Shown here in pieces: positions 7,876-17,253 of a stretch of 64,000 bases of DNA. A model generated the notes under the pieces. The model was not told the DNA's origin, did no database searches, and saw nothing but the letters and a program-made list of their open reading frames with translations. The DNA comes from Acidobacteria bacterium Ga0077534 (GTDB lineage: Bacteria; Acidobacteriota; Blastocatellia; Pyrinomonadales; Pyrinomonadaceae), in NCBI GenBank assembly GCA_001464455.1, contig LNEI01000027.1:62001-126000 (forward strand), given 5' to 3'. A program made the position numbers and the translations under genes. Every line of letters begins with the position of its first letter. The stretch's first letter is position 1.

Positions 7876-9411
7876 TTATTTCATTGTCATCAGGCTCGCA
7901 AAGATCTCGATCCCGTCCCAGAGATTCTGCAGCCTGATGTTTTCATTCTCGGCGTGCTGATTGTTGTCGTGATTCGCGATGGGAACCGATATCGTCGGAA
8001 CGCCATCAAGTGTTTCCGTAATGATCGAAAGCGGAAGGCTGCCGCCTAAGCTCGGCATCCGGACCACAGGTTCGGCAGACGCAGCCTCGACGGCTTTGAT
8101 CACGGACAGCGAGATGGGCAGGTCCATTTTTGTTCGCTGGGCGTTGTAGCTGCCGGGGATGTGAATGAACTTGGCGATCAGCGGATGTTTTAGCCTTTCG
8201 TCCGGCGTCGGGTCGCGGTCGATGACGTAGAAACCCTGAGACTCGATATGACGGCGGAGCTTCGCAACCTGCCTTATATGGTCATTGCCCTTGACGAGCC
8301 GCAGGTCGAGAACAGTGGTTGCCGTGGTTGGGATCACATTACGTGCCTGCTCGCCGACGTCGCCGCTTTTAAAGCCGTTGATATTGAGCGATGGCAGGTT
8401 TATGAGGTCAAGCAGCGACTTACCTGAGCCTTCCGTACGAGCGATGCCTAGCTGCTTTTTGATCTCCTCATCATATCGCGGAGCCTCGCGGATGGCGGCT
8501 ATTTCGACCGGGCCGAGCGGCTCGACATCGTCGTTCCAGCCTTTGATGGTGACGTTGCCGTCGGCGTCCTTCATCGATGCAAGAAGCCGAGCGAGCGTCA
8601 TCGCGGGATTTGGTGACCAGTTTCCGTAATGCCCACTGTGAAGCGGCCTAACCGCTCCGTAAACCGTTAGATCGACGTTAACATCGCCCCGAACCCCAAA
8701 AACGACCTGCTTCCGCCCCGACTGATGCACCGGCCCGTCGCAGACGATAAAAGCATCAGCCTTAAGCAGTTCTTTGTGCTTGGTTAATATTTCCCGCAGG
8801 TTCGGCGAACCAGCCTCTTCCTCGCCCTCAAAAAAGAACTTGATATTGACCGTCGGTTTGATGCCCTTGGCGATCAAAGCATCAAAAGCCGACAGTATCG
8901 CAAAAACCCCGGCTTTATCATCCGAAGCCGACCGAGCATATATCCGCCATTCAGGGTCGATCTTCTCCCCCGCTTTTGGAAACGGTATGATCTTCCCCCC
9001 CTTCTCCAGTGAAGCCGTCCTCAAAACCGGCTCCCAAGGTTTGCTCCCCGACCAATCCGCCGCCTCGGTCGGCTGCCCGTCGTAATGTGCGTAAAAAATA
9101 ACGGTTTTTGTCGCTCCGGGCGTGATCCATTCACCGTAAACGACAGGCGGTACTTTGTTGTCAGCCGCCTCGAGCAGTTGCGGTTTTAACCCTCGCTTTT
9201 GCATCTCGGCAACAAGATGATCGGCATTTCTCCGAATATTCACCGTGTCGGACGCTACGTTGGGCATGGCTAGAAACCGGACGAAATCGGAAAGAAGTCG
9301 GTGCTCGCTTTGGGTACGGAAATCTCGGACGGGGCCGACCGCTCCCGTTTGGGCAAGCGCCAAGTTGCAAACCAGTAGGACCGCGGCAAACGCCAAACCA
9401 GAACGTTTCAT
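7876..9411 (-). CDS. Secreted M20-family dipeptidase/carboxypeptidase
   Basis: About 511 residues from the ATG at 9411. That start is chosen because GGAG lies 6 bases upstream and the protein then begins with a clean signal peptide (MKRSGLAFAAVLLVCNLALAQ). The long in-frame extension further upstream is antisense to the next gene. M20 metal-site motifs are present: YAHYDGQP, SASDDKAG, FEGEEEAGS and a C-terminal HDNNQHAENE, with the dimerisation lid between. It probably hydrolyses di- or short peptides in the periplasm. It is convergent with the M28 peptidase, so the pair may share the task of peptide scavenging. Confidence 0.9.
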   Translation of the reverse strand: MKRSGLAFAAVLLVCNLALAQTGAVGPVRDFRTQSEHRLLSDFVRFLAMPNVASDTVNIRRNADHLVAEMQKRGLKPQLLEAADNKVPPVVYGEWITPGATKTVIFYAHYDGQPTEAADWSGSKPWEPVLRTASLEKGGKIIPFPKAGEKIDPEWRIYARSASDDKAGVFAILSAFDALIAKGIKPTVNIKFFFEGEEEAGSPNLREILTKHKELLKADAFIVCDGPVHQSGRKQVVFGVRGDVNVDLTVYGAVRPLHSGHYGNWSPNPAMTLARLLASMKDADGNVTIKGWNDDVEPLGPVEIAAIREAPRYDEEIKKQLGIARTEGSGKSLLDLINLPSLNINGFKSGDVGEQARNVIPTTATTVLDLRLVKGNDHIRQVAKLRRHIESQGFYVIDRDPTPDERLKHPLIAKFIHIPGSYNAQRTKMDLPISLSVIKAVEAASAEPVVRMPSLGGSLPLSIITETLDGVPTISVPIANHDNNQHAENENIRLQNLWDGIEIFASLMTMK

Positions 9412-9485
9412 ATGCATCTCCGATCTATTCTTGAATGGTAAGGATACAACACTCTTGGAGGAGCGCGAACGCGAGAATGATGGGC

Positions 9486-10133
9486 TTAAGAAATACGCGT
9501 AATGAACATATGCACCGCACGCTCGCCCGGCACCATTTTCCCGACCTGGTAACCAAGCTCGCGTAGATCGAGGCCCGCAAAAAGCGGTTCGCCGCGGCCG
9601 AGGATGACCGGGCGAAGGGCAAGGTGCATTTCGTCGATCAGGCCTGCTTCGAGAAACTGCCGAATGGTTGCTGCACCGCCGCCGATGCGGATGTCTTTGT
9701 AGCCTGCTGCCGCCCTTGCCTGTTGGAGCGCAGAGTGGATGCCGTCGGTCACAAAATGGAAGGTTGTGCCGCCCTTCATCTCGATCGGTTCTCTCGCATG
9801 GTGCGTCAGAACAAACGTCGGAACGTGATAAGGCGGTTCGCCACCCCACCAACCTTTCCATTCGTCGTCAGGCCACGGCCCACGAACTGGCCCGAACATA
9901 TTTCGCCCAAGGATCCAGGCACCTTTTCCCGACATGCTCTCAGCCGCAAACCCGTCGTCGATCCCGGTTTCACCACCCTCGCCGCCGTGCTGCTCAATAA
10001 ACGTTTTCGTCGGAAAAAACCATTCCATCAACTCCGGCCCAAGAACGCCGAGCGGGTTTTCAAGAGACTGATCCGTCCCGGCGGCGAAGCCGTCGAGCGA
10101 TAGGCCGATTGATTGAACGACGACTTTTGACAT
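9486..10133 (-). CDS. Dihydrofolate reductase-family protein (RibD C-terminal-like)
   Basis: 215 residues with the RibD/YyaP-type reductase fold: SIGLSLDGFAAG at the N-terminus, LGRNMFGP in the middle and the nucleotide-binding IRIGGGAATIRQFLEAGLIDEMHL. Such stand-alone proteins are annotated as DHFR-family or RibD-like reductases of uncertain substrate. The true FolA of this window is at 48924, so this is not the folate enzyme. It lies just upstream of the M20 peptidase gene on the same strand with a 74-bp gap. Confidence 0.85.
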   Translation of the reverse strand: MSKVVVQSIGLSLDGFAAGTDQSLENPLGVLGPELMEWFFPTKTFIEQHGGEGGETGIDDGFAAESMSGKGAWILGRNMFGPVRGPWPDDEWKGWWGGEPPYHVPTFVLTHHAREPIEMKGGTTFHFVTDGIHSALQQARAAAGYKDIRIGGGAATIRQFLEAGLIDEMHLALRPVILGRGEPLFAGLDLRELGYQVGKMVPGERAVHMFITRIS

Positions 10134-10203
10134 TAACTGGTAACTGGGGAATACGGAGCACTATCGTGCAGACAACGGCATATAGTCGTCTTAAGATGAG
10201 ATT

Positions 10204-10491
10204 TCAGGATGCCACCTCGATTTTGACTCTCAGCCCCAAAGCTCTGGCTACCTTTGAAACCGTAGCAAAACTTGGATTACCTTCCGGAGACAGAGCCTTG
10301 TATAGCCCAGCCCTTGTCATTCCTGCAGACCTTGCCAGTTCGGTCATATTTCGCGCGCGGGCGATGTCGCCGAGCGCGGCGGCAAGCAATGCGGGGTCCC
10401 CGTCTTCCTGACATGCCTCCAGATAATGTCGGATATCTTCTTCCGTCTCAAGATAGTCGGCGGTATCGTAGCGGCTAAACTTCTCGGTCAT
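10204..10491 (-). CDS. HigA-type antitoxin with helix-turn-helix
   Basis: 95 residues from the ATG at 10491. The C-terminal half is a helix-turn-helix of the 'putative addiction module antidote' type (ARARNMTELARSAGMTRAGLYKALS), and the N-terminus (YDTADYLETEEDIRHYL) is typical of the same family. The ATG lies 2 bases after the toxin stop, so the two are translationally coupled in the toxin-first order usual for HigBA. It is expected to neutralise the upstream toxin and repress their shared promoter. Confidence 0.9.
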   Translation of the reverse strand: MTEKFSRYDTADYLETEEDIRHYLEACQEDGDPALLAAALGDIARARNMTELARSAGMTRAGLYKALSPEGNPSFATVSKVARALGLRVKIEVAS

Positions 10492-10493
10492 AA

Positions 10494-10790
10494 TCAATCG
10501 TTCCAGTCCTCGGCAATTCTCTTAGCGTTCTCAATGTCTTTTTTTTGGGTGCGTTTATCACCGCCACAGAGCAATATCACCAGTATGACGCCCTTTTGAA
10601 GGTAATAGACTCGATAACCCGGACCATAATCGATTCTCATCTCGCTCAGTCCGTCGCCTATTGGTTTAACATCGCCCGCGTTTCCCAGTCCAAGCCGACG
10701 AATTCGCATTTCGATGCGAGCCTTGGCCTGTGGGTCTTGTAGTTTCCGCAACCAACGATCGAAAGTATCGCTCTTAATAATTTCAACCAT
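10494..10790 (-). CDS. RelE/ParE-superfamily toxin (HigB-like)
   Basis: 98 residues with the family pattern: FDRWLRKLQDPQAKARIEMRIRRL at the N-terminus, then GLSEMRIDYGPGYRVYYLQKG, then VILLCGGDKRTQKKDIENAKRIAEDW. Relatives are small ribonucleases that cut mRNA on the ribosome. The antitoxin follows with a 2-base gap. A GTTA-N6-TAAC palindrome at 10803-10816 just before the gene is a possible operator. Confidence 0.9.
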   Translation of the reverse strand: MVEIIKSDTFDRWLRKLQDPQAKARIEMRIRRLGLGNAGDVKPIGDGLSEMRIDYGPGYRVYYLQKGVILVILLCGGDKRTQKKDIENAKRIAEDWND

Positions 10791-10880
10791 GTGTATACTA
10801 CGGTTAACGCACTAACGTGTCAACCAGGGTTTGCGCAGCCGAGATCCCCCGAAGCAGTAGAAAGATCGACTAGGCGTCGA

Positions 10881-11231
10881 TCACTTTTCCTCCGGAGTTG
10901 GCTTTCTAACGTGCGGTAGGCGTTTAGGATGCGATGCTCCGATTTCGTTGAAGTTTTTGCGCGCTTCACTTAGACTTAAGTATCCATTCGGTCCGCCGCG
11001 AACAGTATCGGCATCCGAATCGTCTTGACCATCATCCTCCCAAAAACAAACTGGACAGATGTCGTAGCCTCCGCGTTCATCCAGAGTTCTATAATTACAA
11101 CACGGACATCGGTATAGAATTCCTTCAACTTTTTCCTCGCGAACGGATCTATGCCTTAGAGCATCCACGTAGCCGTTAAACCACGTTAACTCTTGTTCAA
11201 TCTCTTCGGGTGTTCGTTTCAGGTCAGCCAT
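10881..11231 (-). CDS. CPCC-family cysteine-rich protein
   Basis: 116 residues. The centre has two CxxC-type zinc knuckles (RCPCCNYRTL and ICPVCFWEDDGQ) as in the Cys_rich_CPCC family. That family is of unknown function and is often found next to toxin-antitoxin or polymorphic-toxin genes. The C-terminus GPNGYLSLSEARKNF is also conserved in it. The gene starts 10 bases after the stop of the E1 gene only in the opposite sense: reading on the minus strand, E1 lies downstream (start codon of this gene at 11231, E1 stop at 11242 is upstream). So it is the last gene of the E1 transcript. Confidence 0.85.
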   Translation of the reverse strand: MADLKRTPEEIEQELTWFNGYVDALRHRSVREEKVEGILYRCPCCNYRTLDERGGYDICPVCFWEDDGQDDSDADTVRGGPNGYLSLSEARKNFNEIGASHPKRLPHVRKPTPEEK

Positions 11232-11241
11232 TTTGGCCCGT

Positions 11242-13515
11242 TTAATACTTCATCAACTCCACCACCGCTTTCTCTACATCATCGCTTTGCGGAAGGATGA
11301 AATCTTCGAGTTGCGGGGCGTAGCCGACGAAGGTGTCGGTGGCGCCGACGCGTTTTACGGGGGCGTCGAGGTATTCGAAGAGTTCGTCCGAGATGCGGGC
11401 CGCTAGTTCGGCACCGTAGCCGTACGAGATCGGGTCTTCGTGGGCGACGATGACGCGGCTGGTCTTTTTGACCGACTCGGCGACGGCTTCCCAGTCGTAG
11501 GGGACGAGCGTGCGGAGGTCGATGAGGTCGACCGTTATCCCCTGCTGTTCGAGACGTTTGCAAGCCTGGTTTGAACGTTCGACGAGGGCGCCGTAGGTGA
11601 CTATCGTAACGTCAGAGCCTTCGCGGACCTTTTTGGCCTTGCCGAACGGGATCAGGAATTCGCTCGATGGGTATTGCGATTTGTTATAGACCTGTCGGTA
11701 GAGATGCTTGTGTTCCAGAAACATCACCGGGTCGTCGCAGCGGATCGCGGTGCGGAGCAAACCGTTCGCGTCGAGAGCCGTTGACGGATAGACGATCATC
11801 AGGCCCGGCGTGTGTGCAAAAAGCGTCGTGCCGGACTGCGAGTGATATACAGCCCCGCCCTTCAAATAACCGCCGACCGGAACGCGAAGGACCATCGGAG
11901 CTTTCGATTCGCCGTCCGAACGCCAACGCATCGTGGCCAGCTCATTCCGGATCTGGTGCATCGCCGGGAAGATGTAATCGAAAAACTGGATCTCGACCAC
12001 CGGCTTTAAATTTCGCAGAGCCATACCGACGCCGCGGCCGACGATATTTGCCTCGGCCAGAGGTGAATTGAACACGCGGGCCGAGCCGAATTTTCGTTGG
12101 AGATTGGCGGTGACCTTGAACACGCCGCCTTTGCCTTTGACCTGATCTAGATACTCTTCGCGAGAAACGTCGGCGACGTCTTCGCCGAACACGACGATGC
12201 GTTCGTCACGCTCCATCTCCTCGTGCATGCAGCGGTTGATCAGGTCGACCATCGTACCGGCGTTGCCGCTCAGTTCGGCACCGTCCTCGGTGTCGAAGAT
12301 GCGGCGATCAGTCGGGTCGACATCGGGAGAAAATACGTTGCGAAGCGCGGTTTCGGGTGCCGGTTGTGGCGTCTCGATCGCGATATCTGCCGCCTTATTG
12401 ACCTCGGCATCAACCTCTTTTCTAAGCGCTTCGAGCTGCTCGGAACTTGCAATGCCATCGGTCATCAGCAGTTCGCCAAATTTCTTGATCGGGTCGGTTG
12501 CTGCGTCGGCCTCGATCTCTTCGGCAGGGCGATAGAGCTTTTCGTCGTCGGAAAGCGAGTGGGAATATGGCCGGACGACCTTAGCGTGAATAAAAGCCGG
12601 GCCTTTGCGTTCGCGGCAGTATTCGACGGCCTTTTTGAACGTCGCGTAGCTCTCGAGCACGTCCGTTCCGTCACATTTTTGTATGAAAAGATCAGGAAAA
12701 CCGGAAACGAGTTTTGAAATATCACCGCCCGCTACACCAACCTCGACCGGCGTCGAGATCGCATACCCATTGTCTTCGACAAGGAAAATGACTGGCAGCT
12801 TAAGATTTGAGGCTGAGTTAAGTGATTCCCACCATTCGCCCTCGCTCGTTGTACCGTCGCCGACGGACATGTAGACGACCTGGTCCTCATGGAAATCGGT
12901 GACTTTGTCGCGAAGGCCTTCGAGCAAAGTAGCTTTGATCGTCGCCTCAGCCGCACCGACCGCATGCAACGCCTGCGAACCGGTACAAGATGATTGTGAA
13001 GGAACATTCAGCCGCGTGCAGCCCCAGTGCGACGGCATCTGACGGCCATGCGAATTTGGATCGGGCTCGGCCCCGACCGATGACCAGAGCATTTCCTGCG
13101 CCGTCATCCCCAGCCCGAGCATCAATGCACGGTCGCGATAATATGGGAAAAACCAGTCGTACGCGGGCTTTAGCGACAAAGCTGCGGCGGCGAGAATTCC
13201 TTCGTGCCCCGCACCCGAGATCTGGAAAAATATCTTGTTCTGCCCCTTAAGCTGGATCTCTTTGTCGTCGATCCGGCGGGACATGTACATCGTGCGATAC
13301 AGCCCGATCATGGTCTCGGCATCGAGCCCGTGATAATTCGCGGCCTTTTTCGCGGCCGGTTTTGCGGTCTTCGCGGTCACGGCCTTTGCCGTTTTCTGTG
13401 TCTTGGTATTTTCAATAAAACCGTCCGCTTCGGTCGTCTTAGCCTTCTCAGCCACCACGACCTTGCCCGTCTTCGACCCCGCTTTTGTATTCGCTTTCTT
13501 AGTTGCAGTCGCCAT
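11242..13515 (-). CDS. Fused E1 alpha/beta component of a branched-chain (or pyruvate-like) 2-oxo-acid dehydrogenase
   Basis: 757 residues joining both E1 subunits. Residues ~60-400 are E1 alpha, with the thiamine-diphosphate motif [17 protein letters not shown] ending in EDNGYA. Residues ~425-757 are E1 beta ([32 protein letters not shown]). It would decarboxylate a 2-oxo acid and hand the acyl group to an E2 lipoamide carrier, probably 2-oxoisovalerate. The E2 and E3 genes are not in this window. The first ~58 residues are Lys/Ala/Thr rich, histone-tail-like, and absent from ordinary E1 alpha; their role is unknown. No frameshift or internal start suggests that the fusion is an artefact. 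Confidence 0.9.
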   Translation of the reverse strand: MATATKKANTKAGSKTGKVVVAEKAKTTEADGFIENTKTQKTAKAVTAKTAKPAAKKAANYHGLDAETMIGLYRTMYMSRRIDDKEIQLKGQNKIFFQISGAGHEGILAAAALSLKPAYDWFFPYYRDRALMLGLGMTAQEMLWSSVGAEPDPNSHGRQMPSHWGCTRLNVPSQSSCTGSQALHAVGAAEATIKATLLEGLRDKVTDFHEDQVVYMSVGDGTTSEGEWWESLNSASNLKLPVIFLVEDNGYAISTPVEVGVAGGDISKLVSGFPDLFIQKCDGTDVLESYATFKKAVEYCRERKGPAFIHAKVVRPYSHSLSDDEKLYRPAEEIEADAATDPIKKFGELLMTDGIASSEQLEALRKEVDAEVNKAADIAIETPQPAPETALRNVFSPDVDPTDRRIFDTEDGAELSGNAGTMVDLINRCMHEEMERDERIVVFGEDVADVSREEYLDQVKGKGGVFKVTANLQRKFGSARVFNSPLAEANIVGRGVGMALRNLKPVVEIQFFDYIFPAMHQIRNELATMRWRSDGESKAPMVLRVPVGGYLKGGAVYHSQSGTTLFAHTPGLMIVYPSTALDANGLLRTAIRCDDPVMFLEHKHLYRQVYNKSQYPSSEFLIPFGKAKKVREGSDVTIVTYGALVERSNQACKRLEQQGITVDLIDLRTLVPYDWEAVAESVKKTSRVIVAHEDPISYGYGAELAARISDELFEYLDAPVKRVGATDTFVGYAPQLEDFILPQSDDVEKAVVELMKY

Positions 13516-13711
13516 TCTATAAATCCCTTTTATAACAATTATTAATAGATAGGTAACTAACTACGATAGCAAATCGCGGGATTGTGGGCAATTTTGGATG
13601 GAGTTGAACCCCGGGACCAGAAGCCCCTAATCGTCCAAAAGCTCTGCGACAACATCCTTGTATTCCTTGAGTAAACTAAAGACCCGAGATGGTTTGAAAG
13701 CAATAAAATTA

Positions 13712-15376
13712 CTATTGAGCCTTCAAAACCCACCCTTTCGGATCAATATTCGGAAGTGAACCAGAGTATTTAACTGTAGCTTTCCCGTCTTTCATCTCAA
13801 CTCGCTGGATCTTGCCATCGATCTCGACATCGATAGGCATTGGGAAATTCATATTATTGGGCGTTTCCCAGCTTAGATTCATCACACCTGATGAACCCGC
13901 TCCTGATCCGGAAGTGCCAAGTCTAGGCAGCTGCGGCTGCCTCAGATAGACCTCAAAAAACCAGTCTAAATCCATCTTCGATTCCTGCTCGGCGATGGCG
14001 AGGAAATCGTCGGTATTGACGAGCCTTGTTTGGCGGCCGTCGGTGAGGGCTTCCATTTCTTTGGTCGGGTATGCCATTCGGCGAAGTGAGCGGAAGAAGG
14101 CGTCGTCGCCGATCAGGTAGCGGAGCGTGTGGAGCACGACGGCGCCTTTGCCGTAGATGTCGCCGTCGCTTTGGATATAATCGGGCCCTCGCAAGTAGAC
14201 CTGATAGGAGAACTTCGCTTCGCGAGGTGCGACGGGCTGCATATTTCGCGTCGCTTTGGCACGGCCCTTCATCGCGGCGAAATACGCATCTTTTTTACCG
14301 AGATGTTCGAGGTAAAGTGTGTCCATAAACGACTGGAATCCTTCGTGGATCCAGAAGTCGCGCCAGTCCGTTGCGGTGACCAGATTGGCCCACCATTCGT
14401 GGCCGAACTCGTGGAGCTGCAGCCAGTCAAAACCGTGTTCGTTGTACTGGAATTTATTGCCGTAGGCCAGATGTGTCGAATGTTCCATGCCGAGATGCGG
14501 CGTTTCGACGATGCCTAGTTTTTGCGAGCGAAACGGAAATGGACCGAGATATTTCTCGTAAAAAGCGTTGTATTTCTTGGTTTCCTCGATCAACTTCGGC
14601 CCTTTCTCAACGCTTTCGGGCAGGATATAGAACTCGATCGGGATGTCCTCGCCAGTAATGCTTTTGGCAGAATCCTTGATGAGCCGGTACGGAGCAGCGT
14701 CGAATACTAGCGAATAGTTCGGGATCGGGTTGGTCATTCGCCAACTGAACGTCGTCGTGCCATCCGCGTTCTTCTTCGTTCCAGCCGCCCTACCGGGGCC
14801 GACGCCAATTAGTGGGTCAGGAACGGTAATGTTCATCGTCGCGGTCGAAGGTTTATCGGATGGATGGTCCTTGCACGGGAATAGAAGATCGGCCCCATCA
14901 TTCTGCAATGCGACCGAAACCCAGTCCGCCCCGCTCGGCGTTCTTGACCACATAAAACCACCGACCCACGGCGGATTCGGAGCGACACGCGGCGTGCCAG
15001 CATATTTGACCGATACCTTTATTTCATCACCGACCTGTTTCGTTGCGTGGAACCATATCCAGATCTCGTCGTCCTTTCGCTCGTATTTGAGAGCGTTCTT
15101 GCCATCGGTAACGCTTTCGATCGTGTATGGCGTGTCGAGGTCGAGAAGTATGACGTTTGTGGGAATGACCGTCCGCGCGGTCATTTCTGTCGTGCCGGAG
15201 ATCGATTTGGTCGAGGGCATAACATTCAGGTTGACCTCATAATCGAGCACGTCAAAAACGGCTTGTTCGAACCGAAGCGGACCGCCGGTTTCGGTCGGGC
15301 GAGTGCCTACCTGGCGTTGGCCAAAAGCTGAGACGGCTAGGATAACGACATTGATGAGAATGATTAGCTTTTTCAT
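13712..15376 (-). CDS. Secreted M1-family metallopeptidase
   Basis: 554 residues with a signal peptide (MKKLIILINVVILAVSAFGQ). The gluzincin site is intact: H322-E-F-G-H326 and E345, i.e. HExxH-18-E in HEFGHEWWAN ... IHEGFQ. The substrate-anchoring GAMEN motif of classical aminopeptidase N is replaced by LGMEHST. At 554 residues it lacks the long C-terminal helical domain of full-size M1 enzymes. The C-terminal ~70 residues form a beta-sandwich. It presumably cleaves N-terminal residues from peptides in the periplasm. It is transcribed alone. Confidence 0.9.
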   Translation of the reverse strand: MKKLIILINVVILAVSAFGQRQVGTRPTETGGPLRFEQAVFDVLDYEVNLNVMPSTKSISGTTEMTARTVIPTNVILLDLDTPYTIESVTDGKNALKYERKDDEIWIWFHATKQVGDEIKVSVKYAGTPRVAPNPPWVGGFMWSRTPSGADWVSVALQNDGADLLFPCKDHPSDKPSTATMNITVPDPLIGVGPGRAAGTKKNADGTTTFSWRMTNPIPNYSLVFDAAPYRLIKDSAKSITGEDIPIEFYILPESVEKGPKLIEETKKYNAFYEKYLGPFPFRSQKLGIVETPHLGMEHSTHLAYGNKFQYNEHGFDWLQLHEFGHEWWANLVTATDWRDFWIHEGFQSFMDTLYLEHLGKKDAYFAAMKGRAKATRNMQPVAPREAKFSYQVYLRGPDYIQSDGDIYGKGAVVLHTLRYLIGDDAFFRSLRRMAYPTKEMEALTDGRQTRLVNTDDFLAIAEQESKMDLDWFFEVYLRQPQLPRLGTSGSGAGSSGVMNLSWETPNNMNFPMPIDVEIDGKIQRVEMKDGKATVKYSGSLPNIDPKGWVLKAQ

Positions 15377-15434
15377 AGATGTGGTACCGATAAATTCACT
15401 TTACACCCGTCACGGTTTCACGGAAAATGGAGCG

Positions 15435-16115
15435 ATGACGAAACGTGCGACCATCCTTATGATAGCAGTGCTTTCGGCCCTGGCTTACACGGCGAACGGG
15501 CAGGCGACGCCACAGCCAACCGCCACGCCGGCCGAACCCGCAAAAACGAACGTCCGTCCCGCTCCGCCTGCCGCCGCCGAACCATTCGACAAGGCGGATA
15601 TCAAAACAATGGCTGCGAAGTGTGTGAAGTTCGAAACGGAGGCAGGCGATATCGAAGCCGAGATGTACCCGGAGAGTGCTCCTGAGACCGTCCGCAACTT
15701 TCTTAATCTGGTTGCAACGGGTCTTTTAGATACGACGACCTTCAGCCGTGTTGTGCCGGGTTTTGTCGTTCAAGGAGGGAATATTTGGACTCGGATCGGC
15801 GGTGTCAGCCTCGCTCTCGGAGCGCGGGCAAGACGAACGATCCCAGACGAACCGAACAAGATCCTCCACGAAAGAGGCGTCCTCTCGATGGCGCGAGCCG
15901 ACGAGCCCAATACTGCGACGACTAACTTCTTCATCCTCGTCAGCAGCGGGTCGCATCTCGACGGGAAGTTTGCCGCATTCGGCCGAGTATTGAAAGGGAT
16001 CGAGGTCGCGGATTCGATAAACAAGGCTCCGGTCACGGAGGAGAAACCAGAAAAGCCCGTGCGAATAAAGAAGGCTTCGATTCAGGCCTGTCCGGCGCCG
16101 TCAGTTCAGCCCTAA
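15435..16115 (+). CDS. Secreted cyclophilin-type peptidyl-prolyl isomerase
   Basis: 226 residues from ATG 15435. The longer frame upstream overlaps the divergent M1 gene. A signal peptide (ILMIAVLSALAYTANGQA) is followed by a Pro/Ala-rich linker to about residue 50 and then a small bacterial cyclophilin domain: FETEAGDIEAEMYPESAPETV, FSRVVPGFVVQGGN, LSMARADEPNTATTNFFI, LDGKFAAFGRVLKG. It should speed proline isomerisation during folding of exported proteins. The usual catalytic Arg is present in FSRVVPGF. Confidence 0.9.
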   Translation: MTKRATILMIAVLSALAYTANGQATPQPTATPAEPAKTNVRPAPPAAAEPFDKADIKTMAAKCVKFETEAGDIEAEMYPESAPETVRNFLNLVATGLLDTTTFSRVVPGFVVQGGNIWTRIGGVSLALGARARRTIPDEPNKILHERGVLSMARADEPNTATTNFFILVSSGSHLDGKFAAFGRVLKGIEVADSINKAPVTEEKPEKPVRIKKASIQACPAPSVQP

Positions 16116-16376
16116 ATGCGTTTTTCAACCAGCCGGCCGGCCGATGGCGATCATTATCAGTCCGAAGAATATTGGCTCCATATAGATCTGGCGGCTCACA
16201 AGGTCTTTCTCGAGAAAACCCTCGTTAGGTACGGTCCGGGCGACGATTTCCAGAAGGTCGTCGACCTCGAGATCAGTTTCGAGGAATTTCGTACCAACCT
16301 TGAGAGCCAGAATATGGTCGCCGATTGGTTTGGTGAACAAGCTCTGCAAAACGTCCTCCGCGAGCTCGAACGCTAA
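16116..16376 (+). CDS. Hypothetical small acidic protein
   Basis: 86 residues. The ATG follows directly on the TAA of the cyclophilin gene, so translation is probably coupled. The sequence is a plausible compact soluble domain (YWLHIDLAAHKVFLEKTLVRYG, then EISFEEFRTNLESQNMVADWF) with no signal peptide. I do not recognise the family. Its stop region (16360-16388) carries CGCTAAGAACGCAAAG, loosely like the repeat at 17170. It lies 12 bp upstream of the membrane protein gene and likely forms an operon with it. Confidence 0.6.
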   Translation: MRFSTSRPADGDHYQSEEYWLHIDLAAHKVFLEKTLVRYGPGDDFQKVVDLEISFEEFRTNLESQNMVADWFGEQALQNVLRELER

Positions 16377-16388
16377 GAACGCAAAGCG

Positions 16389-16844
16389 ATGAAACGGATC
16401 ATCGATCTATTAAAAGATATATTTTACGCTTTCTTCTTTGGCGTGATCGGCAGTCTCGTCCTCGGTATCGCGGCGGCACTTGCGGTTGCGTCTTTCATTC
16501 AGACCCCTATCTATACATTGCTTGTCACGGCGTTCTTCGTCCCTTTCAACTTCACAGACATGAAGAATGCCATCGCCGAGCGCCAGTGGCTCGCGTTTGC
16601 CGGACGGGCTATTTCGCTATTAGCGATATCCGGGTTCATCTTTGGGCTGATAAGATTTTCGAGTGGTTACGGGTATTTTGCGCCGTACATCGGCTGGGTC
16701 TTGATCGTACTCGTACCGATCCTGTTCATCACGATCACGACTTACGGGCTGTGCGCCGTTCTGCTGCCGAAGGATTCGGACTTTCAACCAACCCTGGACC
16801 GCATAGCCGAACGCTTCAAAGTTGCGCTCAATTTGCGGTTCTAG
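16389..16844 (+). CDS. Hypothetical four-helix membrane protein
   Basis: 151 residues with about four hydrophobic segments (residues ~10-35, 40-55, 70-90, 97-120) and charged ends, suggesting an inner-membrane protein. No motif allows a function. It is the third gene of the cyclophilin operon and converges with the TPR gene, the two stops overlapping by 4 bases. Confidence 0.65.
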   Translation: MKRIIDLLKDIFYAFFFGVIGSLVLGIAAALAVASFIQTPIYTLLVTAFFVPFNFTDMKNAIAERQWLAFAGRAISLLAISGFIFGLIRFSSGYGYFAPYIGWVLIVLVPILFITITTYGLCAVLLPKDSDFQPTLDRIAERFKVALNLRF

Positions 16845-17158
16845 TCAGCCAGATCGATATCGAGCGTCATACGATACTCACTTGCCATCGAGGGATGGCC
16901 GTGCGCCATCGAGACATCGATTCCCTTGCGGTACGTCTCGATCGCTTTCTCGCGGTTGCCGCTCTTGAGGTAGGCGTTTGCGAGCACTCCGTAGGCATTG
17001 CCTTCGTCGTCAAAATTCGCTAGGTACTTTTCGAGCAGTTCGATCACTTTCGCATGATCGTCAAGCTTCTCGTATTCCTTGGCAAGGCCAAACATCACCA
17101 TCGAATTCGACGGATCAGCGGCTAGCATTTGTTCAAAAACTTCGATGCGATTCTGCAT
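16841..17158 (-). CDS. Small tetratricopeptide-repeat protein
   Basis: 105 residues from the ATG at 17158. A longer reading upstream would translate the repeat at 17170-17253 and is rejected. Two to three TPR units are clear: PSNSMVMFGLAKEYEKLDDHAKVIELLEKYL, then GNAYGVLANAYLKSGNREKAIETYRKGI. These form a helical scaffold for protein contacts. The partner is not evident from the context. Confidence 0.8.
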   Translation of the reverse strand: MQNRIEVFEQMLAADPSNSMVMFGLAKEYEKLDDHAKVIELLEKYLANFDDEGNAYGVLANAYLKSGNREKAIETYRKGIDVSMAHGHPSMASEYRMTLDIDLAD

Positions 17159-17169
17159 AAAAGTTATCT

Positions 17170-17253
17170 TAACGCAAAGACGCAAAGGTGCTAAGACGCA
17201 ACGAAGAACCAAGGATCTTTCCGTCCTTTGCGACTTAGCGTCTTTGCGTTAAA
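17170..17253. repeat. Palindromic repeat (family with TTAACGCAAAGACGC ends)
   Basis: The 15-mer at 17170-17184 is the exact reverse complement of 17239-17253. Inside, a second set of the words CGCAAAG and GCTAAG occurs on both arms. Its right end covers the stop codon of the radical SAM gene. Similar half copies occur at 222-255. This GCAAAG/GCTAAG type is familiar from many bacterial genomes. Here it may also act as the terminator of the SPL gene. Confidence 0.75.

Noticed and set aside
9412-9861. Upstream extension of the M20 peptidase to 661 residues
   Set aside because: It would overlap the RibD-like gene antisense-wise; the signal peptide and GGAG mark 9411 as the start.
17159-17212. 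Upstream extension of the TPR protein
   Set aside because: It would translate the repeat at 17170-17253.
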